Of a stretch of DNA of 64,000 bases, positions 52,366 through 60,816 are shown piece after piece. Under the pieces are notes generated by a model. The model made no database searches. It had not been told where the DNA came from and worked only from the letters and a program-made list of their open reading frames with translations. A program made the translations under genes and the position numbers. Origin of the DNA: an uncultured Lachnospiraceae bacterium (GTDB lineage Bacteria; Bacillota; Clostridia; Lachnospirales; Lachnospiraceae); the NCBI GenBank assembly GCA_902779355.1, contig CACZBF010000005.1, positions 114,454 through 178,453 on the forward strand. Reading direction: 5' to 3'. The stretch's first letter is position 1; every line of letters starts with the position of its first letter.

Positions 52366-52384
52366 TAGCCACATTGTAGCCACA
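52365..52384 (+). repeat. Two 11-bp-phased GTAGCCACA repeats, right end
   Basis: GTAGCCACA at 52365 and 52376, overlapping the integrase stop; same phase as the left-end cluster. Confidence 0.65.
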
Positions 52385-52390
52385 TATAAA

Positions 52391-52416
52391 GAAAAACGCC
52401 TTATTTTACAGGCGTT
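52391..52416 (-). terminator. Minus-strand terminator at the right end
   Basis: AACGCC / GGCGTT stem with a following T-rich run on the minus strand (TTTTTCTTT). It would stop transcription entering the element from the right. Confidence 0.5.
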
Positions 52417-52425
52417 CACAATTAG

Positions 52426-52437
52426 CAAAGAGATAAT
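52426..52437 (+). repeat. Right attachment site (attR core)
   Basis: CAAAGAGATAAT, identical to attL, followed by AAATTGATTTTTTC as at attL but spaced one base differently. Confidence 0.85.
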
Positions 52438-52459
52438 TATATAAAATTGATTTTTTCGG

Positions 52460-52488
52460 AACCCCAGATTTTATCTGGGGTTTCTTTT
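52460..52488 (+). terminator. Original rpsI terminator, displaced by the element
   Basis: AACCCCAGAT / ATCTGGGGTT stem (10 bp) with TTT loop, then TTTCTTTT. It lies just outside attR, so it is the host terminator of rplM-rpsI before insertion. Confidence 0.8.
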
Positions 52489-52619
52489 GATCGATTTTTG
52501 TAGATGGAACAGATCGGGTGTCTTCTGTATCAGGGATACCTGTACAGTCCTGCGATCGACAAAGAAGCACTCGTTTCCACGGGAAAGAAAAAATAGGAAA
52601 ATACACACTCGGCGGGTTA

Positions 52620-52648
52620 TTGCCAGAAGAAAAAAGATTGACTATAAT
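52620..52648 (+). promoter_or_regulatory. Promoter for GGDEF gene, apparently leaderless
   Basis: TTGCCA (52620-52625), 17 nt, TATAAT (52643-52648). The expected start point is 52654-52656; ATG begins at 52655. The interval from 52489 to 52619 shows nothing else. Confidence 0.65.
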
Positions 52649-52654
52649 AGGCGT

Positions 52655-53743
52655 ATGAACGTGTGGCAACGGTTTAAAGCATTCATTCTCAGAGATGTTC
52701 AGAACGGAAATGAATTAAAGAAGACCTCGGTGTTGATCCGGGTTTATTCTTTGATCATGTTTTTATATTGTATCTGTCAGTTGGCACTGAACATCTATGT
52801 CTCACGCTGGGGGATCCTTCCGCTTGTTTGTACCGGGATCCTTGGCTATTTTGTCGCGTTTGTCCTCACGTATCGTGCGCACAGCCGCTTTGCACGCAAC
52901 ATTCTGATCTATTTTACGCTGTTCTGGATGACAGTTTCGATCTTTCGACTGGGCTGGAACTGCGGATTCGAGAACTTCTGTTTTGTGGTTCTTGTCTTTC
53001 TCTTCGTGACCGGATATGCACCGCTTGTCGCAAAGATCATCGGCGCGGCGCTGATCGGCGCACTCCGGATCAGCCTGTTCTTTTACACGCAGATGCATGT
53101 TTCCTCTTTTGTGATCCCGCGCTGGCAGATGCAGTATTTTCAAGTCATGAACACGATCGTGGTTTATATGCTGCTGATCTTCATGGTGGCGCTGTTTTCG
53201 CTCGATTCCCTGAAATCCGAAGCGAAACTGGTTACCTATAATAAGAAGATGAAGCAGATGGCTGACAATGATCCGTTGACCGGGCTCAGCAACCGCCGGG
53301 GTATGGAAGAGATCATCCAGAAAGAGTTGAAGAACACGGCAGAGAATCAGGGCTTTATCAATTTCGCGATGGGAGACATCGACTTCTTCAAAAAAGTGAA
53401 CGATACCTACGGACATGCTGCAGGTGACGATCTTTTAAAGCAGCTTGGGGTACTGTTTAGGACCTATATGCACGGAAAAGGCTGGGTTGCCCGCTGGGGC
53501 GGAGAAGAGTTTTTGTTTATGTTCCTCGGTGAAAACGGAGATCAGACCAAAATTGAGCTGGATGATCTGCGGGTTTTGATCGAAAATTCGGAGTTTCATT
53601 CCGGGAGTCTGACGATCCGCGTGACGATGACATTCGGTATGGAAGAACACAGTCTGGGCGATTCGTATGAGGAGACGATCTCCGCAGCAGATGAAAAATT
53701 GTATCATGGAAAAGAGAACGGCAGGAACCAGGTAGTGTTCTAG
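52655..53743 (+). CDS. Membrane-bound diguanylate cyclase (GGDEF)
   Basis: This is a 362-residue protein. Residues 25-190 contain about six membrane helices (for example SLIMFLYCICQLALNIYV), and residues 200-362 are the GGDEF domain: DPLTGLSNRRGMEEI, MGDIDFFKKVNDTYGH and WGGEEFLFMF, the active GGEEF half-site. No RxxD inhibitory site is evident. It makes c-di-GMP from two GTP. The start is uncertain: ATG 52655 has little ribosome site and would be leaderless; an in-frame GTG is at 52721. The C-terminal stop overlaps the convergent GT2 gene in CTAG. Confidence 0.88.
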   Translation: MNVWQRFKAFILRDVQNGNELKKTSVLIRVYSLIMFLYCICQLALNIYVSRWGILPLVCTGILGYFVAFVLTYRAHSRFARNILIYFTLFWMTVSIFRLGWNCGFENFCFVVLVFLFVTGYAPLVAKIIGAALIGALRISLFFYTQMHVSSFVIPRWQMQYFQVMNTIVVYMLLIFMVALFSLDSLKSEAKLVTYNKKMKQMADNDPLTGLSNRRGMEEIIQKELKNTAENQGFINFAMGDIDFFKKVNDTYGHAAGDDLLKQLGVLFRTYMHGKGWVARWGGEEFLFMFLGENGDQTKIELDDLRVLIENSEFHSGSLTIRVTMTFGMEEHSLGDSYEETISAADEKLYHGKENGRNQVVF

Positions 53744-54828
53744 AGATTTTCTTCCGGTATGGACCAGCTTTCGGCAGCGGCCAGACAGGCGGCTGCCTTT
53801 TCTTTATAGTCTATCTGCAATGCTTCGTGGATAAAGATTCCCTCGCCCGCTTCTGCGGCCAGATAGGAATAGCAGTCGCTGAGCCGGTAAAGAGGACGAT
53901 CCCCCGAAGCGTGAACATCCAGAATGGCTTCGGTCTCATAAGCCGCATTGTAAAACCATTCGGAAGCCATGAGATAGTTTTGCGCCCGGAAGAAGTATTC
54001 GCCGATCTCGCAGCAGATCTCGGCACAGGGCGTATTCAGCGTATCCATCAGCGTGAGCGCAAGGAAATCGTCATAGTTCTTTTGGAGACGATAGACTCTC
54101 ACCAGGACGCAGGCGATCTTTCGACGGAGTGTTCCGTCTTTTCCGGCGCGGAATGCCTGCTCAAAAATAGGCGCCGCATTGAGAAAGTCCTGGCTTTTGC
54201 CGGACAGGAACAGTTCCTGCGCATACATGGCAAGCATCGTATCGGAAAGAGAACCGTAGCGGTCAAAAGAGAGCTGGAAATAATGGAAGTCCCGCTTCTC
54301 ATGACGATCCTGCGGAAGATGAAGGATCTCCACATCGCTGTCAAAGACGACTGGAAGCATGCGGACGGTTTCGTGGATCGGATCGATCCAGGTGAAAGTG
54401 CGAAGCCGCTTAAAGAGTTTTGGCCGGTATTCCTTTTTCGCGTTCAGCACGGTGTTCAGATCCGGCGGGGTCACGTATTTCATCTGGACGACCTCAACCT
54501 CCGGCAGCAGCATTTCTTTCAGTGTGCGAAGCCGGGACTGGTTCAGTTCATCCAGCATCTCATCGGCATCCGCGGAATAGATGTAGTCCATCGTGGCTTT
54601 GGAAAAGGCAAAGTTCCTTGCTTCGGAAAAATCCTGTGTCCAGCGGAAATCATAGACGTCGTCCGTATACTGGCGCGCGATCTCTTTGGTGGCATCCTCG
54701 GAGCCGGTGTCCACGATGATGATCTCATCCATCAGCGCGGAGAGAGAGGATAGGCAGCGCTCGAGCACGGCCTCTTCATTTTTGACGATCATACATAGAC
54801 TGAAAGTAACCATGGTTTTATCATACAT
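53740..54828 (-). CDS. GT2 family glycosyltransferase (SunS-like) with TPR-like tail
   Basis: This 362-residue protein starts VTFSLCMIVKNEEAVLERC and has EIIIVDTGSEDATKEIAR, FAFSKATMDYIYSADADEML (DxD) and PIHETVRMLP. The second half has paired helices (QAFRAGKDGTLRRKIACVLV) like TPR. The pattern is that of SunS/related GT2 enzymes that glycosylate peptides, but function is unknown. The start is ATG 54828; ATG 54813 is an alternative as no clear ribosome site is seen. Its stop overlaps that of the GGDEF gene. Confidence 0.75.
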   Translation of the reverse strand: MYDKTMVTFSLCMIVKNEEAVLERCLSSLSALMDEIIIVDTGSEDATKEIARQYTDDVYDFRWTQDFSEARNFAFSKATMDYIYSADADEMLDELNQSRLRTLKEMLLPEVEVVQMKYVTPPDLNTVLNAKKEYRPKLFKRLRTFTWIDPIHETVRMLPVVFDSDVEILHLPQDRHEKRDFHYFQLSFDRYGSLSDTMLAMYAQELFLSGKSQDFLNAAPIFEQAFRAGKDGTLRRKIACVLVRVYRLQKNYDDFLALTLMDTLNTPCAEICCEIGEYFFRAQNYLMASEWFYNAAYETEAILDVHASGDRPLYRLSDCYSYLAAEAGEGIFIHEALQIDYKEKAAACLAAAESWSIPEENL

Positions 54829-54881
54829 AATAATCTCGGAAAAATCAAAAAGTGATAGAATAGAAACAGAGGGAACGTTGC

Positions 54882-55112
54882 ATGCGAAGAGAGAAGTTTA
54901 AAATGGAGCGGACCAATCTCGTGGAGGTCGGACAGGTGCTCAAGATCTCCGAAGGAAAGCTGCCGACATCCTATTACTATACGTTGGGAGAAGCCTTTGC
55001 CATGTCCGCAAATTACGCTCCCGCCGACCGGATCCGCGCCACGGAGGGGACAGTTGTGGACATTGAGGAAACGCCGAAAGGGTTTTATGTGACGGTGGAA
55101 GTGGAATCATAA
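54882..55112 (+). CDS. Small conserved-looking protein of unknown function
   Basis: This 76-residue protein contains VGQVLKISEGKLPTSYYYTL, GEAFAMSANYAPADRIRATE and VVDIEETPKGFYVTVEVES, a compact beta-rich fold by pattern. GAGGG lies 8 nt upstream of ATG 54882. TAGAAT with a TG extension (54856-54861) is a likely -10. No domain is recognised. It stands alone between the divergent GT2 gene and the HD-GYP gene. Confidence 0.55.
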   Translation: MRREKFKMERTNLVEVGQVLKISEGKLPTSYYYTLGEAFAMSANYAPADRIRATEGTVVDIEETPKGFYVTVEVES

Positions 55113-55142
55113 AATAATCTACCAGGAACTGATGAAAAACCA

Positions 55143-55171
55143 TTGAACTGTCGAAATAAATATTATATGAT
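55143..55171 (+). promoter_or_regulatory. Promoter for the HD-GYP gene
   Basis: TTGAAC (55143-55148), 17 nt, TATGAT (55166-55171); leader about 70 nt to ATG 55251. Confidence 0.65.
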
Positions 55172-55250
55172 AACAACGAATGTGGTATCGTTTGCCATGC
55201 GCGACCGACCAGATTTCACATCGATTTTTATTTGATAGAATAGGACTTCC

Positions 55251-56357
55251 ATGAAATACCGCCCATTGTTAAAACTGAAAAAGGGAATGATCCTCGGGCA
55301 GGACGTACTGAACGGATCCGGCAAAGTGCTGATGAAGGAGCACAGGATCCTGGATGAAGAAGCGATCCGCAACCTTGAAGAATGGGGGTTTCCAGGTGTT
55401 TATATTGATGACAGCTTCACGGAGAGCATCGAGATCGATACCGTCATCCGCCCGCAGATTCAGGCAGAGGCGTTGAAGCTGATCAGCAACATGTATACGA
55501 CACCGCAGGATAAGATCGTTGAGAAGGAAAAGGACAAAACGGTCGAGGAAGAGGAGAAGCGCATTCGCGACATGGTGCAGGATATCGTCGGCGATATCAC
55601 GAGCGACGGTGATGTGATGTATAACCTCCTCAACCTTAAGAACTACGATGAGTACGTCTATTATCACACGCTCTATGTCACGATGATGTCGGTTCATATC
55701 GGCATCCGTCTCGGACTGTCACGCGATGAGTTAAATGATCTTGCTACGGCAGGGCTGTTGCATGATATAGGCCGCAAATTTGTGGACGGTCATCTGCAGG
55801 AGTTAAAGCGCCCTCTTGCGCCGGAGGAGATGCGGGAGATCCGTCGTCATGTGGAGGAAGGGACCGAGTTCGTCGGATCCAACTTTCATTTTTCCAAGGA
55901 TGTCGTCAAAGCGATCCAGGATCATCATGAGAATTTTGACGGTACCGGTTATCCGAACCGCTTGAAGGGAGACAAGATCTCCATTTATGCCAGGATTTTG
56001 CATGTGGCGGATGTCTATGATGCCTTGATCACCAAGAAGCCTTACCGGTCGGAGTTCCGTCCTGCAGATGCCATGGAATATCTGATGGCCAGCGACGGAC
56101 AGGAATTTGATCCTGATATTATCCAGCTGTTTGTGGATTGGGTCGCTGTATATCCGGTCGGCAGCGAGGTTCGTCTTTCCAACGGGCAGACCGCCATCGT
56201 GGAAGAGAATTATCCCCATTTTCCGCTTCGTCCGCGCGTCCGCGTTGTCGAGACAGGCGAGGAGATGGATCTTCGAAGCGATATGTCGGCGCTGAGCGTC
56301 GTGATCGTCGAGATGGTCAAGGGAGATCTGTTCTCGTCAGAGATGCATGACTTTTAA
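55251..56357 (+). CDS. HD-GYP domain c-di-GMP phosphodiesterase
   Basis: This 368-residue protein has residues 1-60 of a GMILGQDVLNGSGKVLM type N-terminal domain, and a HD-GYP domain with YYHTLYVTMMSVHIG, GLLHDIGRKFVD, DHHENFDGTGYP (the GYP signature) and VADVYDALITKKPYR. The HDIGR variant keeps both metal ligands. C-terminal residues 290-368 are a beta-rich extension. It should split c-di-GMP, opposing the GGDEF protein 1.5 kb upstream. No receiver or membrane helix is present, so control comes from the N-terminal region. Confidence 0.88.
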   Translation: MKYRPLLKLKKGMILGQDVLNGSGKVLMKEHRILDEEAIRNLEEWGFPGVYIDDSFTESIEIDTVIRPQIQAEALKLISNMYTTPQDKIVEKEKDKTVEEEEKRIRDMVQDIVGDITSDGDVMYNLLNLKNYDEYVYYHTLYVTMMSVHIGIRLGLSRDELNDLATAGLLHDIGRKFVDGHLQELKRPLAPEEMREIRRHVEEGTEFVGSNFHFSKDVVKAIQDHHENFDGTGYPNRLKGDKISIYARILHVADVYDALITKKPYRSEFRPADAMEYLMASDGQEFDPDIIQLFVDWVAVYPVGSEVRLSNGQTAIVEENYPHFPLRPRVRVVETGEEMDLRSDMSALSVVIVEMVKGDLFSSEMHDF

Positions 56358-56374
56358 TTGATGAGGAGAAAGAC

Positions 56375-56950
56375 ATGCCGGGTCAGACGAAAAGCACAGT
56401 AGATATCCTGCTGGCGGAAAGTTTCAAAGAGCTGGTCTATAAACGTCCCATCGAAAAGATCACGATCAAAGAGATCACCGATAAAGCCGGGGTCATCCGG
56501 CCGACTTTCTATAACCATTTTCAGGACAAGTATGAGTTATTGGAATGGATCATCCGTACGGAGCTGATCGACCCGATGCGTCCGCTCATTCAGAACGGGC
56601 TGTCAGATCAGGCGCTTCTGTTTGTTTTCACCGGCGTTCAAAATGATAAAGAGTTCTATGTGCGTGCGCGGCGTCTGGAGGGTCAGAATTCCTTCGAGAG
56701 TATTGTGACGAAGTGTATCCAGGACACGTTGCTCGATGCATTCGGTATGAGCGAGTTTGACGACAAGATGGTGAAGTCGCTGACACCGGAGCTGATCTCC
56801 ATGTACTATGCCAAGGCGATGTGCTTCCTTGTGCTGTCGTGGATTGATTCCGGCATGAAAACAACGCCGCAGGAAATGGCGGATATCTATAAGTATCTTG
56901 TGAATCATTCTGTCGAGGAGGCACTCGAGGATAAGGGAGAAAAAGTATGA
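56375..56950 (+). CDS. TetR/AcrR family regulator
   Basis: This 191-residue protein has the TetR helix-turn-helix: ESFKELVYKRPIEKITIKEI followed by TDKAGVIRPTFYNHFQDK, typical helix 3 with F-Y-x-H-F. The remaining helices form a ligand domain like the DhaS subgroup. It is 17 nt downstream of the HD-GYP stop and overlaps the MntP-like gene by 4 nt, so it may control that transporter. Ligand unknown. Confidence 0.85.
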   Translation: MPGQTKSTVDILLAESFKELVYKRPIEKITIKEITDKAGVIRPTFYNHFQDKYELLEWIIRTELIDPMRPLIQNGLSDQALLFVFTGVQNDKEFYVRARRLEGQNSFESIVTKCIQDTLLDAFGMSEFDDKMVKSLTPELISMYYAKAMCFLVLSWIDSGMKTTPQEMADIYKYLVNHSVEEALEDKGEKV

Positions 56951-57531
56951 CACTGGAATCGATTGAATTTTTGATCATATCGGCGGCGCTGTCGTTTGAT
57001 ATTTTTGGAGAGATCGCGGCTGAAGGCGCATTGCTCCCGAAGATCAACTGGAAGCGGCTGGTCGGGATCTGCATCGTGATGGCGGTCTGGCAGACAGTGG
57101 CATTGTTCATCGGTCGGTTTTTCGGCGATCTTCTTTATGCGATCGACACAAGACCGAATGCAGATCGGACAGGCCGTATCATCGCCGCGGCCATCTTCAT
57201 CGTTCTCGGGATCCGCATGATCTGGCGCGCATGGAAAAACGAACAGGTTGAAGAGCACCGGATCGAGACCATCCCGTACTCGGTTGTGCTGAAGCTGCTT
57301 GTGAAAACGACACTTTATACCATGCTGACAGGGTTTGCGGTCGGTTTCCTTTATGCGGATCTGAGCTTTGTTTTCCCGACGATTGCGATTTTTACGGCAC
57401 TGGCGGTGACGATCGGTGTTTACATCGGCTATCACTTTGGTACGGCTTTCAAGCGCGGCACCTGTATTGCCAGCGGCATAGCATATTTTCTGATCAGCGC
57501 GGACATCATTGTCCGATATGTGCTGGGGTGA
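56947..57531 (+). CDS. MntP-like integral membrane protein
   Basis: This 194-residue protein has six hydrophobic helices. SAALSFDIFGEIAAEG near residue 13 has the acidic position of the MntP/DUF204 family (Asp and Glu in place of the usual DxxxxS), with GRIIAAAIFIVLGIRM and a GVYIGYHFGTAFKRG repeat in the second half. MntP exports manganese; YtaF-type relatives have unknown roles. It overlaps the TetR gene by 4 nt and precedes a CgeB-like gene by 3 nt. Confidence 0.65.
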   Translation: MTLESIEFLIISAALSFDIFGEIAAEGALLPKINWKRLVGICIVMAVWQTVALFIGRFFGDLLYAIDTRPNADRTGRIIAAAIFIVLGIRMIWRAWKNEQVEEHRIETIPYSVVLKLLVKTTLYTMLTGFAVGFLYADLSFVFPTIAIFTALAVTIGVYIGYHFGTAFKRGTCIASGIAYFLISADIIVRYVLG

Positions 57532-57534
57532 TCT

Positions 57535-58701
57535 ATGAACATTCTGATCTACAGATGGCGCGCATACAATGATACGGATATTATCGGGAGCTTTCGGTTG
57601 ATGGGGCATACAGTCTCGGAATTCGGCCGGAAGCTTGTTTCTTATGATGAAGATCCGGAGTTTGAAGCGGCGCTTTCTGCGGAACTGAAGCATACACACT
57701 ATGACTTTGTGTTTACGGTGAATTACTTTGCCGCCATTTCCGAGGTGTGCTTTTCTTGTGGGACGCCCTATGTGGTATGGACCTGCGACAACCCGTTGAT
57801 CAGCATGTTTCATAAAAGTCTCTTCTATCCGACCAACTATATTTTCACTTTTGACAAAACGAACGAACTGGAACTGAAAGGAATGGGCGTGACGCAGGTG
57901 TGGCATCTTCCGCTTGCGGTCGATACGAACCGGCTTGACGAGGTGATCGCGCTGGATGGAAAAACCTATGAGCATGAGGTTTGCTTCATCGGCAGCTTGT
58001 ACGAACGGAATACTTACGACAAACTGGAGGCTTCTTTGCCGCCTTACCTCAGGGGTTATTTTGACGCGGCGATCGAGGCGCAGCTTCAGATCAGCACCGG
58101 AAATCTGCTGGAACGCCTTCTGACACCGGAGATCATGGCGGAAGTGCAGGAATATGTGGAGCTGGAAAAGTCCGAGGACTCTTTTTCGGATCTCTCGCTG
58201 ATCTTTGCGACGACAGTGCTGGGGTTTAAGGTGGCAGCGGAGCAGCGGAGCAGAGCACTGCGGCAGCTTTCCGGGAGACATCAGGTCGCGATCTACAGCA
58301 ACAGCAACACCAAAGAACTGATCGGATTGGAAAAATGCGGGACGGTCGACTACTGGACAGAGATGCCGCGGGTGTTTCACGGTTCCAAGATCAATCTGAA
58401 CCTGACGATCCCGGATATCAAAAGCGGGATCCCGCTTCGGGTGTTTGACGTATTGGGGAGCGGGGGATTTCTGCTGACGAATTTTCAGGCGGAGATGCCG
58501 GCCTGCTTTGAGATCGGGAAGGATCTGGTCTGTTTTGAATCCCCGGAGGAGATGGTGGAGAAGTGCGATTACTATCTGACACATGAAGAGGAGCGGATCG
58601 CGATCGCGCAGCACGGCTATGAAACCGTAAAAAACAAGCATCAGCTGAAGCAGAGACTTCAACGGATGCTTGCGATAGTTTCCGATGCAGATCCGGCGTG
58701 A
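57535..58701 (+). CDS. CgeB-like glycosyltransferase
   Basis: This 388-residue protein has DFVFTVNYFAAISEVC, VWTCDNPLISMFHKSLFY, CFIGSLYERNTYDKL and IPLRVFDVLGSGGFLLTNFQ, the DUF3880 plus Glyco_trans_1_2 combination. It is close in pattern to 37386 and 22106. The gene sits outside the main island but directly before the convergent FliD-like gene; the stops are adjacent (TGATCA), with no terminator between. It may act on a flagellar substrate. Confidence 0.75.
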   Translation: MNILIYRWRAYNDTDIIGSFRLMGHTVSEFGRKLVSYDEDPEFEAALSAELKHTHYDFVFTVNYFAAISEVCFSCGTPYVVWTCDNPLISMFHKSLFYPTNYIFTFDKTNELELKGMGVTQVWHLPLAVDTNRLDEVIALDGKTYEHEVCFIGSLYERNTYDKLEASLPPYLRGYFDAAIEAQLQISTGNLLERLLTPEIMAEVQEYVELEKSEDSFSDLSLIFATTVLGFKVAAEQRSRALRQLSGRHQVAIYSNSNTKELIGLEKCGTVDYWTEMPRVFHGSKINLNLTIPDIKSGIPLRVFDVLGSGGFLLTNFQAEMPACFEIGKDLVCFESPEEMVEKCDYYLTHEEERIAIAQHGYETVKNKHQLKQRLQRMLAIVSDADPA

Positions 58702-60009
58702 TCAGAGGTTCCGATCCACCATGAGGCCGGAATATACGGAGGAAATATAGGGCGTTGAGAAATTGTGCCCCGGATTCTTATAAGCGACCACCACTTTGTT
58801 GGCGTAATTCATGGGATCGATCGACGCTTTGTCTGCTTTTGCGGACAGGGCGTCTTTGAAATTGTTGAGGATCTTGAAGCTTTCCGAGGGATCCTCTCTT
58901 GTCACAGCCTCCTTCAAGGTATCCTTATCCACATGGATACGCGTATTCTCATCAATGGTGAGGCCGATCTTCGCAAAATCAGAGGAAAAGCCCTTCGCGA
59001 CATTTCCCATCTCCGAGATCAGCTTGCCGCTCTCCTGGCCACTTCCTTCATAACGATCCGCCATGTCGATGATGGAGTTGTAGGCATTGGTCATGCGCTC
59101 GATATTATCGGCAACGGCATCGGCATTTGCCTTGAAACCGATCTGGATCGTCGTCCCGGGGGCGGCTGCCTTTAGGTTTACTTCAAATGCGTTGTTGATC
59201 GTAAACGTGTTTGCATAAGAAGAACGCTCTTTTCCATTCAGCGTAAAGACGGAATTATGCGCTTCGGATTCGACCTTGTTGATGCCGAGCACATCCATGG
59301 CGTGCATGGAAGCAGCGCCAAGCTGCGGACGGATGGAAAACTGTTCATCCGCATCCTCATTTAATCCGGTACGTTTGGACTCGATCCTGATCGCGGAAGT
59401 TCCGCGGTCGCCGTCTACTACTTCAGACGTGAGACCGATGTTGGCGTTGTTGATCAGGCGAACCAGCTTATTTTGGATGGAGCGGTTGTCATCCTCCGGT
59501 GCGACATTGAACTGGAACTCGTAGGAATTGGAGGGCGTGATCAGATCGAAGCTGTAACTGCCGTCTCCAAGGTTCTTGCCGTTGCTGCGCAGATAATTCC
59601 CAACATTGACCTGCGGCGTAGCGAGTTCTTTGATCTCCATCTGGAAGCTATCGGTATGCTCATTTTCGTCATCCTTGCCGATGTAGTCGACGGAGAGCAG
59701 ATCCTCGTGATCTGAGATCGCCACACGCCGACGGAACAAGCTTTCGATTCCCTGGCCGCTGTCAGTATCATCGGAAAGAGAAGCGATCACGTTCTTAATA
59801 TTACGCGCACTTTCCTTGATGTCGATCGCAAAGCGTTTCACGTCGCCATCTTCGTCTTTCAACTTATAAAGAGGGGATTCGTTGTTGGATTTCGCGATGC
59901 TGTTGGTCGTTTTACGCAGATCGCTTTTCTTATGCGAATCATAACGGGAAGAATGCTCGTTCCCGTACGTAGATAGATAATATTGATAAACAGAGTCTAT
60001 CGCTGCCAT
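58702..60009 (-). CDS. FliD-like flagellar hook-associated protein 2 homolog
   Basis: This 435-residue protein starts at ATG 60009 with GGAGGGG 7 nt upstream. The C-terminal end (MNYANKVVVAYKNPGHNF followed by STPYISSVYSGLMVDRNL) and the helical N-terminal plus beta-rich middle (NDLGDGSYSFDLITPSN type) match clostridial FliD-like proteins that cap the filament. Coiled ends are typical of FliD/HAP2. It is about the usual 400-450 length. It has a vegetative promoter rather than a sigma-28 one. FliS or flagellin genes are not within the window. Confidence 0.65.
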   Translation of the reverse strand: MAAIDSVYQYYLSTYGNEHSSRYDSHKKSDLRKTTNSIAKSNNESPLYKLKDEDGDVKRFAIDIKESARNIKNVIASLSDDTDSGQGIESLFRRRVAISDHEDLLSVDYIGKDDENEHTDSFQMEIKELATPQVNVGNYLRSNGKNLGDGSYSFDLITPSNSYEFQFNVAPEDDNRSIQNKLVRLINNANIGLTSEVVDGDRGTSAIRIESKRTGLNEDADEQFSIRPQLGAASMHAMDVLGINKVESEAHNSVFTLNGKERSSYANTFTINNAFEVNLKAAAPGTTIQIGFKANADAVADNIERMTNAYNSIIDMADRYEGSGQESGKLISEMGNVAKGFSSDFAKIGLTIDENTRIHVDKDTLKEAVTREDPSESFKILNNFKDALSAKADKASIDPMNYANKVVVAYKNPGHNFSTPYISSVYSGLMVDRNL

Positions 60010-60096
60010 GACGTCCCCTCCTTTCTTCCTTGAAATGACGTAATTGAAATTGTCTGACAATTACGCGGGGATATAATAAGTCCTTTTAATACTTGT

Positions 60097-60125
60097 ATCA
60101 TATCACGCGTTTTTTGGTTTGTCAT
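60097..60125 (-). promoter_or_regulatory. Promoter of the FliD-like gene
   Basis: Minus strand ATGACA (60125-60120), 17-nt spacer, TATGAT (60102-60097) with an extended TGA upstream. The interval 60126-60311 has no gene; a 15-codon frame at 60236 is not credible. Confidence 0.6.
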
Positions 60126-60311
60126 CTTTTTTTTCAAAAAAAATACACAAAAAAATAGCCTCAAATCCGTGCGAAATGGGCAAATCCGGAGGATGGGCGA
60201 TCGAGTTTCTTCTATATAAAAGGGGTGAATTTGGAATGCACACAAGATATAGTTTTTTTATGGGCGTATTTCATACGGCAAAATAGACAAAGACAAAGAT
60301 AGAAAAAACCG

Positions 60312-60340
60312 TTGACGGCGCAAAATAATTATGCTATAGT
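60312..60340 (+). promoter_or_regulatory. Promoter of the rpmG-secE-nusG operon
   Basis: TTGACG (60312-60317), 17-nt spacer, TATAGT (60335-60340), about 58 nt before the rpmG start. Confidence 0.75.
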
Positions 60341-60397
60341 TGACAGGCTGACACGAAAGGTGTTTTTTTTATGCAACAATAGACGGAGGTGAAAATC

Positions 60398-60547
60398 GTG
60401 CGTACCAAGATCACACTTGCCTGCACGGAGTGCAAGCGTCGCAATTACGATATGACGAAGGATAAGAAGACGCATCCGGATCGTATGGAAACAAAGAAGT
60501 ATTGCCGGTTCTGCCGGACACATACCCTGCATAAGGAAACGAAGTAA
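60398..60547 (+). CDS. rpmG: 50S ribosomal protein L33
   Basis: This 49-residue L33 starts at GTG 60398 with GGAGG 8 nt upstream. [10 protein letters not shown] and [17 protein letters not shown] hold two CxxC pairs for zinc. It is a zinc-containing form. It heads the transcription/ribosome operon: secE follows 49 nt later. Too short for usual ORF limits. Confidence 0.95.
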   Translation: MRTKITLACTECKRRNYDMTKDKKTHPDRMETKKYCRFCRTHTLHKETK

Positions 60548-60596
60548 AGATAAGCTTCGTTTTACTATGATGGTTCTTTATTAAGAGGTAAAAGGT

Positions 60597-60803
60597 ATGT
60601 CGGAAGAGAAAACAGAAAAAAGACCGAAAGAGAGTTGGTTTACCGGACTCAAGGCGGAATTCCAGAAGATCATCTGGCCGACAAAGGAAGCGCTGGTAAA
60701 GCAGACGACGGCTGTTGTAGTGACATCGGTTATTCTCGGTCTGATCATTGCGCTTTTGGATACGATATTCCAGTATGGCGTAAGCGTTCTGGTCAACCTA
60801 TAG
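60597..60803 (+). CDS. secE: Preprotein translocase subunit SecE
   Basis: This 68-residue protein has a charged N-terminal helix with ESWFTGLKAEFQKIIWPTKE, the conserved WPTK of SecE, and one membrane helix (VVVTSVILGLIIALLDTIF). It stabilises SecY in the membrane. RBS is AAGAGGTAAAAGGT. It is followed by nusG by 13 nt. Confidence 0.96.
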   Translation: MSEEKTEKRPKESWFTGLKAEFQKIIWPTKEALVKQTTAVVVTSVILGLIIALLDTIFQYGVSVLVNL

Positions 60804-60816
60804 GAGGCGTGGCGAT

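Larger units (their letters stand above)
47876..52437 (+). mobile_element. Integrative mobilizable element in the 3' end of rpsI
   Basis: A 4.56-kb AT-rich segment inserted at the end of rpsI. It is bounded by 12-bp direct repeats CAAAGAGATAAT (47876-47887 and 52426-52437), has a tyrosine integrase adjacent to the right repeat and a MobV-type relaxase, but no replication or conjugation machinery, so it should need a helper. Cargo is an exported protein and a small Cys-rich ORF. Base composition is visibly AT-richer than the flanks, which shows horizontal origin. Insertion at rpsI is a known integrase target in Firmicutes ICEs. Confidence 0.85.

Noticed and set aside
56905..58662. 585-codon minus-strand frame opposite the TetR, MntP-like and CgeB-like genes
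   Set aside because: Shadow: the protein is His/Arg/Gln-rich without any domain, while all three plus-strand genes have clear motifs, ribosome sites and overlaps.
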